The notes beneath the pieces are model-generated. The model was not told the DNA's origin. It did no database searches and worked only from the letters and a program-made list of their open reading frames with translations. From NCBI GenBank assembly GCA_022495005.1, contig JAGYXB010000461.1:62001-126000 (forward strand): a DNA stretch of 64,000 bases, read 5' to 3'. The position numbers and the translations under genes were made by a program. This DNA is from Rhyacophila brunnea (Eukaryota; Arthropoda; Insecta; Trichoptera; Rhyacophilidae). Numbering within the stretch: the stretch's first letter is position 1; each line of letters starts with the position of its first letter. Positions 48,005 through 59,871 of the stretch are shown one piece after another.

Positions 48005-48320
48005 TGCATTATCAATCAGGTGCAATGAGTGACAGCGGCGAGTGAGCCGGGGTGGAGGGGGTCAACTTTTTCGTGTCGCGCTGCGTGCCGCTGCTCACCT
48101 GTCACCGCAGGGTTGAATATTTAATATTATGAAATGTAAATAAAATGATACGATAGGCGGTGCCCGGCCCACGCGGCTAATGGCCTATGGGAGAGGCCAG
48201 GGCCGGCAAGATGGCCGCCGCCGCCCATCATGGCCGCCCGTGTAAAACGTGTTTTCCTTTATCGCGGACACATGTGCTCGCCGCCACCGTCAGCATGCGT
48301 TCGCGTCCTCTTGCACCCAT
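48005..48320. promoter_or_regulatory. CpG-rich island, candidate promoter or first exon
   Basis: About 300 bases with high GC and frequent CpG stand inside AT-rich DNA. At 48205-48240 CAAGATGGCCGCC and CATCATGGCCGCCC resemble YY1/Pho-type sites (AAGATGGCGGC) and give good-context ATGs. The plus frame from 48187 (MGEARAGKM...) is open for 71 codons but has no domain. A host promoter, 5' exon or Polycomb-type regulatory element are all possible; none is shown. Confidence 0.35.
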
Positions 48321-48720
48321 AACATTACTCTCTAAAACTATTTTATTCAACAATGTCAATTTACATATGCCAATCAACGGTGCGTTAGATATGTGGAGGT
48401 AGTGCATAAACAGATACTTACAAAAATATGGCAATATGTTGCCAGAATTTTAAAAAAAAACGGTGTGTGTACTTATATACGCGCGTTAGAAGTTATACTT
48501 CTTTGGCGTAGCAATACAAAAATAAAACTTGTGGTAACCTAGATTTTTCGACTAACTCTTAATTATATTGTTAATTTACACACTCAAGAAAAAGGACCGC
48601 TTATTGGAACGCCGTTGGTTTATTTCTATACACTGTAACTTATATTACTAAATTACATAAGTATTTATCGTTGTATTTATTTTTTAAGTAACAACTGCCA
48701 CTATGACATGTATTAGTTTG
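48321..48720. other. Gene-free stretch
   Basis: No recognised feature. Confidence 0.3.
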
Positions 48721-48726
48721 GTTAAA

Positions 48727-48830
48727 ATATTCAATAAATTCGTTTCCTAAGCAACGGAACAATTCTTCGTACTTAGAATAATAAATTCGCTGCCTAGGTA
48801 ACGGAACAATTCAAAGCTATAATATTATAC
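48727..48830 (+). repeat. Short tandem repeat of about 50 bases
   Basis: ATAAATTCG followed by CCTAAGCAACGGAACAATTC and then ATAAATTCG followed by CCTAGGTAACGGAACAATTC. The CCTAGGTAACGG block resembles half of an RFX X-box. No larger element is visible. Confidence 0.55.
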
Positions 48831-48849
48831 TGTATAATCGTCATGATTG

Positions 48850-48928
48850 CATTATCATACTGTGGCGTAAAGGCAGTGCGTTCGGCTGATAACCGAATAA
48901 TCGTAGTTCGAATCCAATCGAGCGCGAT
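48850..48928 (+). repeat. tRNA-Ile-like SINE head or pseudogene
   Basis: The anticodon arm TTCGGCTGATAACCGAA has a perfect 5-bp stem with a GAT (Ile) anticodon, and GTTCGAATCC is a perfect B box. The T stem does not pair, so this is not a functional tRNA. It resembles the GC-rich part of the SINE-like arms at 8807-9232. Confidence 0.5.
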
Positions 48929-50000
48929 TTTTTTATAAAAATAAATTATGTCTTACATGTCACAGGCCAAAAATACACTCTGATCTGATTTTCCAAACGC
49001 GCCTAAAGAAGTATAACTTCGAAAATCTTTGACTGATCTTTTACACTTATATTGTGGGACTTTCTTTGAAGTACCTACCTTATGCGCTCTATAGAAAAAT
49101 GTCACTGATTCAGGTTTTCGTAATGCAATACCCATAACCCCTAAGTATTAACTTCTTTATATTATGAATTAAGGAAAGTCTTCTGATAAGTGATGCCCTA
49201 GGCCTAGTATGATAATAACATCCTGCCATAGAAATTTCAGAGAGTAATAATTTAAAGTCAATATTACGTGCCTGTTTAGGGCAGATGGAGACAAGGAATC
49301 TATTGCTAGAATAATCGACGTCACATAGTAATATTTATTATATGACACAAAATGAAGCTTTTTTAGGAGAAGAGTTGCTGGTCCAAGTTTAATTATTATA
49401 CTGTGTCAAACCTTCTACTGTTGCATAACATAGTTGTAAAATATAACAAATATAGAATTTATCATGGCTCAAAATGGTCGGCAAAAAGCGCCGACCAGTT
49501 TCATGAAATCGGTAAAGTTATCGCTTCGTCTTGTGGAAAAATTAATTTGACCGTCTAAAAATATACTTACATAAAATTAGATAACTAGGTACGTACCTAC
49601 TTTTGTTAATATTTTCGAAAAAGTATTAAGTGTCCAGTTCATAAAATTTTCTATTCGAACGCTGTAAATTTACACATACCTGAAAACAAAAGCAATAGGT
49701 AGTACTTACGTTTTTTTTCTTCTGTTCAAAAATATATTGCCTTTCACTGATCGGCTCATTTCTCAACTTGGGCTTATGATAATATGTTATGGTTTTTTTA
49801 TTCTCAATACATATAAGAAAAGCAGTTTTTTTAAAACGATATATTATGCAGAAAGCTTAAATATTTTACGTTATTTATTAGTAAAAATGTCAACTGTTGG
49901 AAATTCTACCGAAACGCCAGACCAAGAAAATCATTTGACGTGGATTAGTGAGCATTATTAATTAATATTGTCTTCACAGAGTAGAGTAGAGGTACGTATT
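48929..50000. other. Gene-free stretch
   Basis: No gene recognised. The 74-codon frame at 49737-49961 has no motif. Confidence 0.35.
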
Positions 50001-50004
50001 AAGG

Positions 50005-50596
50005 GGGACATGCTTAGCGTACGTTAAAATGGAGCCTTTATGTTATTTTGAAAGCAAACTCTAACTAAATTTTTTTTTTTGTTTTTTTAGTTTATCACAA
50101 TTGAATGGTCAAAAACATAGCTTATAATTAGTAGCTTTAAAATTATCTTAAAATGTGTAAATCTTGCACATTTATTGAATAATAAAATGCCTAATTCTTG
50201 TCAAATTTGGGATCACAGAGATTATCAATATAATTTTTTATTGTAAATATTTCACTTTAATTATGTCAACATAATTTTTACTAATGGTTTTATAAATGCT
50301 TTTAAAAATTAATAAATATAAAAAATCTTAACACCACTTCACATGGACGTACTTAAATATGACTATATTCTAAAACATTAGAGCGAGAGGTTTAAAAGAA
50401 TTTTATGTAATAAAAGTACTTTATGCAGTCATCAAAGTGTTTAAAATAAATATAACGGATAATAAGGCTTCAAAATTATATAAATAGATTATCTACAACG
50501 TTTAAGGAATATCCATGACCATGCTTTGAACATAGCAAAAAAGCTCCATTTTGACGTACGCTGAGCACGTGGGCCGTTAACAGATTTTGATTTTTT
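50005..50596. mobile_element. TTAA-flanked MITE
   Basis: The ends share inverted GCT(T/C)AGCGTACGT and AAAATGGAGC blocks over about 33 bases (50005-50038 and 50563-50596). TTAA is present at 50001-50004 and 50597-50600, the target duplication of piggyBac-type elements. The right TTAA may instead belong to the neighbouring SINE end, so the superfamily is tentative. Interior is AT-rich and non-coding. Confidence 0.6.
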
Positions 50597-50597
50597 A

Positions 50598-50756
50598 CGA
50601 GAAATGGATGTCAGCTACTTGCTCAACCTATTAGGTCCATACCCTGACTCACACACAAATTGAAAAAAACAATATGTGTACTTGCCAGACCCAGGATTCC
50701 AATCTGGGACCCACGGCGTGATAGTCCAACGCTTAAGCCGCGTGGCCAAAGTGGAT
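50598..50756 (-). repeat. tRNA-derived SINE, family A
   Basis: Minus strand: TTTGGCCACGCGGCTTAAGC A-box region, GATTGGAATCC B box, a GAGTCAGGGTATGGACC body and a CATTTCTCGTAAAAAATC tail. The order and spacing match 14327-14508 and 44955-45113. Confidence 0.85.
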
Positions 50757-51339
50757 GTCTTATTAGTTTCTTATTAGTGGTAGTAATAACGTGCTGCCGG
50801 CAACTTTATATATTATGTTAACATTATAACTTTTGTACAATTAAAAAATCTAATTAAGCAATTTTGGGGGCAATAGCGATACGTGCAGCTTTATCTGTAG
50901 ATGTTTGTAAAATACTCATTAAAAATAAAAATGTTTATCTGTGGGAAAACGTGCCACGAAAATATAAACGAATGCTATAACCGACAAACTTGATAACAAC
51001 CACTTATAGACTTTTATTTACCTACCTGTCGATGTGTTTAGTAACACGAAAACCGCGGCTCTTTACTATAGGTACTACTCACCTGGTAGGTACATTTTTA
51101 TCCCGAAATGCGTTTTGTTTGCCGATTAATCTTTTAAACATTTGTGTGAATAAATGCAATTAAGATACTTTAACCGGTCACTGCAAATTGATTGCTGTAT
51201 ATTCAATAGGTAGTCTCATTAAAGAAAAGCGTTCTTATATTGTCAATGACAAAACAATATGAAACTCTCGCTTTATACTGACCTAGACTATTTTTCGCAC
51301 GAGGAATCTTTTCTGAATTGCAGGAAAGTAGCTGCTTTA
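50757..51339. other. AT-rich gene-free stretch
   Basis: No recognised feature. Confidence 0.3.
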
Positions 51340-51625
51340 AACTGAGAGTGAGGGAGGATACCTGTCGTCGTGACTAACAAGCACCGGACGTGGTGAATTC
51401 CATCTGATTGGGGATCCACTGGACGAGCTTCAACGCAAATATAGTCTGAATAGAATCCGGTGTGAGAATTTTAGATGAGCTCATATGATGCATCAGAGAG
51501 ACGTGAGAGAGTCCACACTATCCAAGCGTAGTGAGGATAAAGCCTCGAGGTGCCTTCCACGGAGGAGTTTCAGCCATATAACAAGGCTAAGCTGAACCGG
51601 AGTCTGTAAAGTAGTTTGATGTCTT
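51340..51625. other. Balanced-composition patch, unidentified
   Basis: About 285 bases with near-even composition and no AT runs stand out (for example GTGCCTTCCACGGAGGAG). All frames are broken and no repeat partner exists in the window. It may be a piece of a retroelement or a non-coding RNA. Confidence 0.3.
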
Positions 51626-53329
51626 ATCGGTTTCACTGTAACTTTTGCGTCAGTATATTTTTGTGATTTTGTTTACAGACGTATTTTCGTTCATATATCT
51701 TTTTTATCCATTTGTTTTGTCTTGCTATCGCTATATGATTATAATATGTCAGTAGCGATTATTTAAAGCTTACTTTCTTATGAAATACCTACCTATAAAT
51801 TGAAATAACCTAAGGATATGTCAAACCTAAAGAAATACCAACAGATCCTCCTATATCTAAGTATTGAATTTAGAATTCACATACACATAATATACTGTAT
51901 TTAAGTCCATCGAATCTTCTACTAACACATGCAAAAAAAGTATTGGTTTAATACAAAGTGATTTTGTATGAGGCTTGGTGGTGTTTGTCCTCGAGATCTT
52001 AGAATTGTTTACTTCATTATATGAAACGACTAATGCTTTCATAACACCACCTACCTATATTTGAGTATATTGTGCAATGATTATTATATTTTTCACAGAG
52101 TATACATAGTTCAAATGACCTATCGGATAATAACTTATACCTAAAAGCAGTGCCTATCACCTTTTTTTGTTAAATATCGATTTTAGTGCATGTATCAGTA
52201 AAATACTAAAGATGAAACAAAATTCAAATTCAAGTTCCGTAAATATGGTTGTAGTCATAATTTTTTTAATAGTTTCCTATCACCGCCTACTTTCATTAAA
52301 CAGCACCCTCCGTCACTAATATAATATATCGTGGAGTGGCTGCCAAATGTTGGTAAGTCGATAATTTGGGTATTTAGAGTCATGTAATAACGGATTATTT
52401 GTCTATTTATAAATATCTATGTTAGAAAAATAAATCAACGTCATCCGATATATAGAAAATGCACATAAACTACACGAAATTAGCATTATGCCTGATTTTA
52501 GAGGACATATCTAATTGCAATTACTAATCATAACATGATTTCAAGACTTATCTACTTTTGGCAGTAACACGATATTATATTATTAAATTAGCATTGCTTG
52601 ATCTAAAAATGTACATAACTATCTATGTCACAGTCCAGTTTGCTATTGTTACAAAATATAATACATAGGTAGGTAGTTACATATGTTTTACTAATGGCGT
52701 ATAAAATTACTGATTAGTGATTATACTGTTCGCATAAATAGTATTAATATCATTAATTAGTTTATTCATAACAAGTAACCGGAGATAATATTATAATTCC
52801 ATAATAGTTAGTGTATGTAAATATAATCTAATATATCACTCAAAGAATTTACAGAGGTTTTAATTGCATTCAATATTGTATATTAATGAAATGTACGAAG
52901 CAATTATTGCGAGCAATTAAAAATTAAAATATGCAAAGCCGGAGTTGAATTAAATTAAATCCTACATAAGTTAACACACTAAAAGTTTTCGCACCAAAGC
53001 GAAAGAAAAAACAGTAATTATTCAACGTGTAAAATAATTAAGCGCGCTTAGTTAGTATGGGGAATAATTTAAACAAAAACAACTTTGTATGCGACTACCA
53101 CGAAATCACAACAGTAGAGAATGGCTGCGTGTGCAGTTTCTTTGTGAAAATATTGTGAATCAAGTCCATTGATTATTTTTTGAGAAATGAAAATTCATAA
53201 CCCATAATGTGAATATTTTACTCGTCATGGTCCATCTAAATCAAGATAATATCTACTAGAATCAAATCAAATAAACTTGAAATGTATTATTATAAATATA
53301 TACAGAACCAGGTTAAAAAAAATGCTACA
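51626..53329. other. AT-rich gene-free stretch
   Basis: No recognised feature. Confidence 0.4.
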
Positions 53330-53469
53330 GCGCCATCTCTCTTCAACTATTGTATGTATAGAATTACTGTGCGATGAATGTCACATTTCTGTGTATGGAC
53401 ATCATCCCCGTCTACCGTAATGTATGCGCCATGGGGCTCTATGTTAGAACTTGCGAGTGCAAGCTTCCC

Positions 53470-53670
53470 GGTCGAGATGACGTCATATGACATCATTATG
53501 ACGTACTACCGGAGTGATAATAGCATTCGAGAAAATAGCGAGTGGTCAGACAGCGGCGCTATTCATTGTCACCATACACATATAGGTGTATCATAATAAA
53601 ATTTTCTATGGTTATTCTGTGCGCGGTCGGCATGCCTCGAGCGTGACGTCACAATTACGTCATCTCGTCT
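53470..53670. promoter_or_regulatory. Cluster of five CRE/ATF-like sites
   Basis: TGACGTCA occurs at 53478-53485 and 53644-53651. Near-matches are TGACATCA (53488-53495), TGACGTAC (53499-53506) and TTACGTCA (53655-53662). They lie in two GC-richer patches within a composition island from about 53330 to 53730. TGACGTCA is the palindromic site for CREB/ATF-type bZIP factors. Five such sites in 185 bases is unusual in AT-rich DNA and suggests a promoter or enhancer, though a repeat origin is not excluded. Confidence 0.45.
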
Positions 53671-53730
53671 GGTGCCACACGAGACGAGAGTTAGGAAATC
53701 GCGGTGATGGTAGGCTCGAAATGCGAAGCC

Positions 53731-54767
53731 TAAAACCTTTGCGCGTAATAGTATTGTTTTTAAAAATCAAAATAAATTATATGTAATGATTTTTGATGTG
53801 TATAAATGTTTAGAAAATTATATAATTTAAACTCTTTGCTCAATTTTATATCATCGGTGAGGTGTTGAAATTTCGATGTAGTATGTCTTTGTCATTAGTG
53901 TGTACCTATTCATCAGTAGTAATATCGTATTACCTTTTTATTTCCTGTGAGTATACCTAATAAATGTGCTCTTTTTCTCTGATCTCCACAGCCTACATCT
54001 TTCCAAAAGTCACCATTCTTTAAAAAAACAAATGTGTTTACTAACAACATAACAAACAGGTCGTCTCTCTAATGATCTTCACAATGTAAGTAAGTACAGC
54101 ATTAAGCAAGGTGGCGTCTACCTTTGAGATGATGACGTGATTGGATGAAATGGATTTGACACTAATCAAAACCTATCTAGACTTGGATTTTGAATATTGG
54201 TGAGTTCTAATAATTACATACCTAATGTAGTACTCTCCAGTATATTTTCCGGTATAAAATGTTTTTCTTTGGACTTTTGAAAATTATGGAATAGCTTTAC
54301 AACCACCACGTCCAACAATATTACCATTCTTTCATTTTGTTATTCTATAGCTGAAACTAAGAGGTACCTCTGTAAAAACCCGACGTTACGTGTGTCCATT
54401 GGCGGCCTGTGGTGAAGGTAATACCTACACCTGTGTGTGCTACCAGGCTTATAAAAGTATATATTTGTGTAGGTATTAGGCATACATTATTTTTGAATTT
54501 GATATCGCTTAACCCACTCGGTGTCTGGGATTTAATATACATCGTCATAGGGAACGCGACAACTTGGCGTGGATCCTGGCTTCCTCAAATAATTATCCTC
54601 ACCTACTCCAATCCAAAAATATACGACAGCCATTCGTGGTTTCGTTCAGCCAACAATTGGTTTTGGATGTCTATTCTTCTGCGCCCTAAAACCAGTGGCG
54701 TACCTAAGCAAAGTGCCGCCTTGAGACAGGCTTAATGACATCCCCTTTCATTTCACAACGTTTTTAT
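53731..54767. other. Gene-free stretch
   Basis: Two overlapping frames at 54357-54735 are open on opposite strands with no recognised domain. At 54693 CAGTGGCGTACC resembles a transposon terminus, loosely paired with an inverted CAGTGACGTCCC ending at 55821, but without a matching target duplication. Confidence 0.3.
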
Positions 54768-54825
54768 TAGGTCGTATTCTTATTTGTCCGGTGGTTGTTC
54801 ATCCAGAACAAATCTTGCATCGAAC
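54768..54825 (+). repeat. Dispersed repeat R, 5' fragment
   Basis: TCGTATTCTTATTTGTCCGG and ACAAATCTTGCATCGA match the start of the R copy at 55005. Confidence 0.65.
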
Positions 54826-55004
54826 ATTGAATATAACACAAAAATAAAAACTTAATTATACTTACATGAATAATGTAAAAGAAATAGAAAAAAAGATACA
54901 CCATTTATAAAAAAAACTGTGATTATTTCTAAATCAATTATCTCAGCTGCAACCAAACTAACTTAAGCACCTTTACCCCGAAACCACAGATTTTACAACG
55001 TTTT

Positions 55005-55432
55005 TCTTAGCTCGTATTCTTATTTGTCCGGTGCTTCTTTGTCCGGTACAAATCTTGCAATCGATTTTTAACTAAACTAGCTAGACATTTGAAACTTTTA
55101 GAATATATCAGAACACGATGCCAATGCATTTTTTAATACTTTTAGCCATTATTCATTTTCAGTTAATTCTGTTTTGTATGAAAAGTTATTTCGGAAGAAA
55201 TCCGTAATCCAATCCACTATTATTGGTTGCTAGGGGTCTGTGGTCCTAGCAACAAAATTAATAATATATACGTGCGTTACCATGGAAATCAATATGAATG
55301 TCAAAATGACATTTCAGTACTATTTACATCAAGTACAATTTTTTTTGATCCTTTAAGCTAGTCGAGTCAAGCTTATATGATTCAACAGAAAATTTAAAAA
55401 CGTTGTATATAAAAAGTTCTTTTAAGCTTGTA
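55005..55432 (+). repeat. Dispersed repeat R, long copy
   Basis: The most complete plus-strand copy. In order: GCTCGTATTCTTATTTGTCC, TTTGAAACTTTTAGAATATA, CAGTTAATTCTGTTTTGTAT, GGTTGCTAGGGG...CCTAGCAAC, CGTGCGTTACCATGGAAA, CAAAATGACATTTCAGTA and ATATAAAAAGTTCTTTTAAG. It is non-coding. GTTACCATGGAAA and the paired GTTGCTAGG/CCTAGCAAC blocks resemble RFX X-box half sites. Confidence 0.8.
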
Positions 55433-56159
55433 ATTCTTTAGTATTAAATTATTAAGTGCATACTTACCTATTTGCTATCTTAAATTGATAAATGCAACAG
55501 ATATTTTGAAAAAAGACATACATTTTAGAACTAGGGTGTCAAAATGTATGTTTTGAAAAATTTTGGAAAAATTGTAATCATCTACTGAGGATTAGAGAAT
55601 TTACACGAAACTTCCTCTTAAACAGTCCGTACTTTTAAGCAACCGGAGGTCTGAGGCAATTGCAGGTTTGGAGACCCTCCTATGATGTATTGAAAATAAG
55701 ATGTCAGGACTTTCTAAGGAAGCGACAGAGTTGCTTTCAAAAGTTGTAATGATTGTATTCATTTCTTAATTTGCTGTTCATTACATTTTGCCGCCTTTAA
55801 GCAACGCATGGGACGTCACTGACGATCGATCGCCAAAAAGTGCAATATCGAGCAATGTTGCAGGCGTGGGCGATTTTATCTGATGCAGATAATGCAATTG
55901 GTCCGTTAGAAAATTTAAAAGGGGGCCTTGAAACTGTTCAAACTGGTCATAAAATTTATAACATTTTTTTTAGAAAAAAATAGTCAAAGTATAACAAAAT
56001 CCTCCGAAATAACATCAAAGAGGCTGCTAACATAACCATTCAAACATACACATACGTAGGTAGGTACCACTAATATAATTATAATTTATTTAATCACAGT
56101 CATTCTCAATATTAATAATATTTAGATAAATGATGTCATTTATGGTTTTCATTTATTAT
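55433..56159. other. Gene-free stretch
   Basis: A GCCGCCTTTAAGCAACGCATG block at 55791-55810 is loosely shared, inverted, with 35810-35832. Otherwise nothing is recognised. Confidence 0.3.
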
Positions 56160-56600
56160 TAATCGTGAGGAGGGAGGCTCAAACTCATACCCCTAAACCC
56201 ACCAATGCGACGTGTCCGGAAAATTGTACGTATGCAGTTCGCCGTATCACACCTCACCGCGAAATGTTGTAGCGGAAATTTATGGCCGTATATTAAAGAC
56301 CGTCCAACCTCTTTGGGTCGTATAGTACTAAAGATAAAATTTATGTCTAAATAAAACACTGTTCTTGTCAGTTTACAGGAAGCCAGCGGCAAACAAATTT
56401 TGAAAATTGCTGATATACTGGATTATATGTTAGGTTAGGTTAATTCTTGAAGGAACATTATTGTCTGCAATGCTCCACGGACAACGCGTAATTTTTTCAT
56501 CTCGTTCCGATAAGAAAGCTCACGGCGAACTGTGCTACGGTGAAATGTAATACGTACAATTTACATGTAGCCCCAATGCGACTATTCATTTGAAATCCAA
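56160..56600. repeat. Repeat Q inverted pair around a CCTAA-family arm
   Basis: AATTGTACGTAT and GCAGTTCGCCGT (about 56222-56248) recur in inverted form at about 56526-56566. Between them is a single arm of the CCTAA-core palindrome family (56361-56442: GTTCTTGTC, AAGCCAGCGGCAAACAAATT, GATATACTGGATTATATG, TTAGGTTAGGTT). Related Q sequence lies at 38254-38286. Confidence 0.5.
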
Positions 56601-57268
56601 TACTAGTGTACCACATGAAACACTAACGTAATACAATATTATAACATGGTAAATCTTGTTAGGCAGAAAACAAAATGTCAGTTTAATTATATTTATTTCT
56701 CACTACGTAATCTCATGATAGTGGGTTAATATGCACTATTCAGAAGACCGTTTAACATGCTCGACTCGGCGGTGATGTTTCTCGTACACCGCGGATACAG
56801 TCTTTTACCTCGTTGCCCATAAATTGTGTTAGGCTGGAGTGCGCTATCTCTTCAACAAAGGTACACTTAATTATTGGCTATTAAGGCACGTCTTATCTGG
56901 CATACAAAGCTGGACATAGAGGTCGACCCGGTGCATTCATTACCGAGATGCTTATTGAACAACTTGAAATGCCATTTCTTTTCATTTGAATACCGAGATA
57001 GGAGACATGCGCTCTGTTTGCCTCCCGATAACGACTGTCAACCTGTTTGTTTCAATGTGTAAAATGATTATCCCCGTTAAGCCGGGTTTATAACAACTAA
57101 CTACAGATATAAAATATTATTTTATATATTTAATGCACATTTATATGTAATATATTTATTTATTTGACAACAGCCATTAAATTGAAAACCGAAATCATAC
57201 CAAAACACCATATTGTAGACTAAAGAAATAAGAAACATTAGATGTATTATTTTTTAACCATATTCTAT
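56601..57268. other. Gene-free stretch
   Basis: A 62-codon frame at 56874-57062 has no recognised motif. No other feature. Confidence 0.3.
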
Positions 57269-57680
57269 TCAATCAAGTCATACGGGCTTTTTTATTAGCC
57301 ACAGGATGAGAGAATTATGAATATCCTTGAGACGAGAGTTATGAGATGAATCTTTGGGGCTGTTCAAGAAAGTGGTATTTGGAGGTGTAATGAGGAGCAG
57401 TACACACTTTATGCGGCATATGAAAATGTGAAGACTGTGCTGAATCAGCCACGTGAATATGATACGGGAGGATATACAAGCAAGGCGAGTTATGTACGGA
57501 ACCCTCGAGAGAAAGAAAAGACCTGGATAGCCGAAATTTAGATGGCTGGCTGCGCCACAGGAGATTTAAGAATGCTCGGTCAAAGCAACTAGAGAGTGTC
57601 GGCGCTGGATCATCCATGATGGAGGAAGTTTTTTAAGGAGGCCAAGACCCGGCATGGGTTGTAGTGCCATGAATGATGAC
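57269..57680 (+). pseudogene. LINE ORF2 C-terminal relic
   Basis: The plus strand reads LETRVMR*IFGAVQESGIW, then RCNEEQYTLYAAYE, then RKKTWIAE and FFKEAKTRHGL, with several stops and frame changes. The order (FERRILRRIFGP-like, W..R.N.ELY.LY, RP..RW.D, EAKTH.GL) is that of the C-terminal region of insect LINE ORF2 proteins. It differs in sequence from the RTE-like copies at 11205 and 27385. It is a dead fragment. Confidence 0.6.
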
Positions 57681-57685
57681 AAGAT

Positions 57686-57716
57686 TTTAGCCACTTGCTC
57701 AACCTATTAGGGATTT
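57686..57716 (-). repeat. SINE family A body fragment
   Basis: AGCCACTTGCTCAACCTATT matches the body block of the SINE at 50598-50756 (GCTACTTGCTCAACCTATTA). Only this piece is present, joined to an unrelated sequence. Confidence 0.5.
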
Positions 57717-59029
57717 TCGGTTTCGGGTGCAGACCTACCCCCAGAAACGGAAGAAATACAAATTATTTGGGAAAATGGAAAAATACTTTTTATTTTTTGT
57801 CGGGACCTTTGGAACGTGACTGTGGCTGTGGAACAGTCTATAAACGGGTTTTCCCCAATTCTTTCGGCGTTTTACGATACGCAAGACCTGTGGCTACTGG
57901 AAGACCCGTGACATAAATTGATATAGCTATCTGGGGGATCTAATGGTTGCTTTAAAATTCCGATGTGGCATATTTAAACGACACAAACAGATACTACAAA
58001 CGATCCTAACAATTATTATGACCGCTAAGCCATTCGATAACCATTTGTGGATGCGACAGATTGCAATAATTCGTAGGTGAACACCATTAGTTATACCTGC
58101 AACCCAGGTGTTTATCGCTAGACTTAAAGTACGGAGTATCTGGGTATTAGAAAAGTATCTAGAAAATTGTGGTATTCCACGGTAAAAGCGACGAGAAACT
58201 ATTAGTATGCAGAGTAAATGTGGATGTTAGTAACATACAACTGATATGATGATTATCCCCACTCCCCCCGCCGCCTTAAAAATAATTGAAAAATACAAGA
58301 CCTAGCGAGACAGACTGGCGAGAGCCAGCTGGCTCAGCTAGTTGAAAAATATTATGCTATTTTTCTAAGTGGACCCCTCCAAACCATTTTTCTGTGTATA
58401 ATCTCATCTCAATTATTATATTATCTCTAATAAACAGATTATCCTAGTTCAGGTTCAAAACATTGGCGTGCATTTTTTTTTCGGCGAGTTTCGTACCGAA
58501 ATTATTGTAGTGTTGATAAACCAGGATTTACTTGATCGCAACTCTACATTTGATTTCTATTTTGTGGTAATATTTCCGACCACTTATATATCTTATACTG
58601 TTATCAGCTCCATTTCATATAAAATAAACGAAGCTGAAACGTGTTTGCAACAGCATTGATAACAAGATAGCTTCTATGGGCTTCTTGAATCTTTCTATGT
58701 GTACGATGAAAACATTGTAATAATTAAGGTAATATTCATTAAATGTTTCAACCGGTTTGCATTTTAATACTGAAGAAGAAGCTATGTATATTAAAATTAT
58801 CCTTGAGAATTAGAGTTATCCTTATCTTTTAAAAATATAGTAAAGCTTTTAATGAGAAAATGTAATATAAAAGAAAATATCATCGCAATATTCATAAAGT
58901 AAAGGAAAAACTTAATATTTAAATGTTCATTTTAGATCAAAAGTTTGTTTTGCGAATGGTGAATCTGGGATTTAAATACTACATCTGAATTAAATTTACA
59001 CATCGTTTTATGATGTAAATTTGTTCTAT
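57717..59029. other. Gene-free stretch
   Basis: A balanced patch at 57717-57920 has an open frame of 73 codons from 57695 with no recognised domain. The rest is AT-rich. Confidence 0.3.
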
Positions 59030-59123
59030 CTTAGTTCAATATGAATTTTCCAGACTCAGGACACGCAACCGAAACCCACGACTTCATAAGCGGACAGGTT
59101 TCCACTCGTCCATCGTGAGACCA
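59030..59123 (-). repeat. SINE head, family A-like
   Basis: Minus strand: CGATGGACGAGTGGAAACC A-box region, then CCGCTTATGAAGTCGTGGG as in the 44955 copy (CCGCTTATAACGTCGTGGG), and a degraded B box. The body and tail do not follow the family closely. Confidence 0.6.
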
Positions 59124-59871
59124 CAGTTAATAATAACATTATATTCCAATTCGGAGCAGTTTTTGCTTGGTAAAATTAATTAAGTTGGTTTTACTTACCT
59201 AATTCATTTTATAAAGCCAAATATATTAGGTATGTGTACAATTAATATTGATCTATATATTTTTTGAGGTTTTTTAATAATACGTATTCAACATTTAAAA
59301 AATTTGTGAATGTTACATACAGAACAAAACAAATGTTAGCAAATGCAGGGAGGTCAGAATTGAAAATTATGTGAGCTTGTTTGTGAGTGTGTTTTAATCG
59401 CTTTTATTAATAGATTTTTTTAAAAAATAAGTATTTATTGTAGGTAATAATATGTGGATATTTGAGTTTCTTCAAAATTCTGTTTTTCAAAATGAAGAAA
59501 TGAACAATTGATTAAAAAAAGACTTGGATTACTTTATACTACTAAATAGTTTAAGAAAATGTTTGAAGTAGTGTTGCCATGTCTAATGAAGTTTCGCCAA
59601 CATTTTTACAGATTTTTATGATGGAGAAAAGGTCACGTGACTGTCTTAATTGATTTTTGAGCTTATGATAATATACACAATCGAAAGGCTTAATGAGCCT
59701 TAAGAGATAAACCGGCCAAATCTTCTGAATCACGATCCTCAGTCATGCGGTTTTAACGAAGATGGCGTTACAAAAAATCTGTTTAGGTTAGGTTAGGTAC
59801 AATCATTTAATACAAGCTAAATGTGCAAACGGAAATTTGAAAGTCAATGTAATTCTAATATTATAATATTA
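59124..59871. other. AT-rich stretch with a TTAGG run
   Basis: TTTAGGTTAGGTTAGG at 59784-59799 is a short telomere-like run without a neighbouring arm of the palindrome family. No gene is recognised. Confidence 0.4.

Noticed and set aside
54693..55821. Possible 1.1-kb element with CAGTGGCGTACC and inverted CAGTGACGTCCC ends
   Set aside because: Only a short imperfect terminal match and no target duplication; it encloses unrelated R repeat copies.
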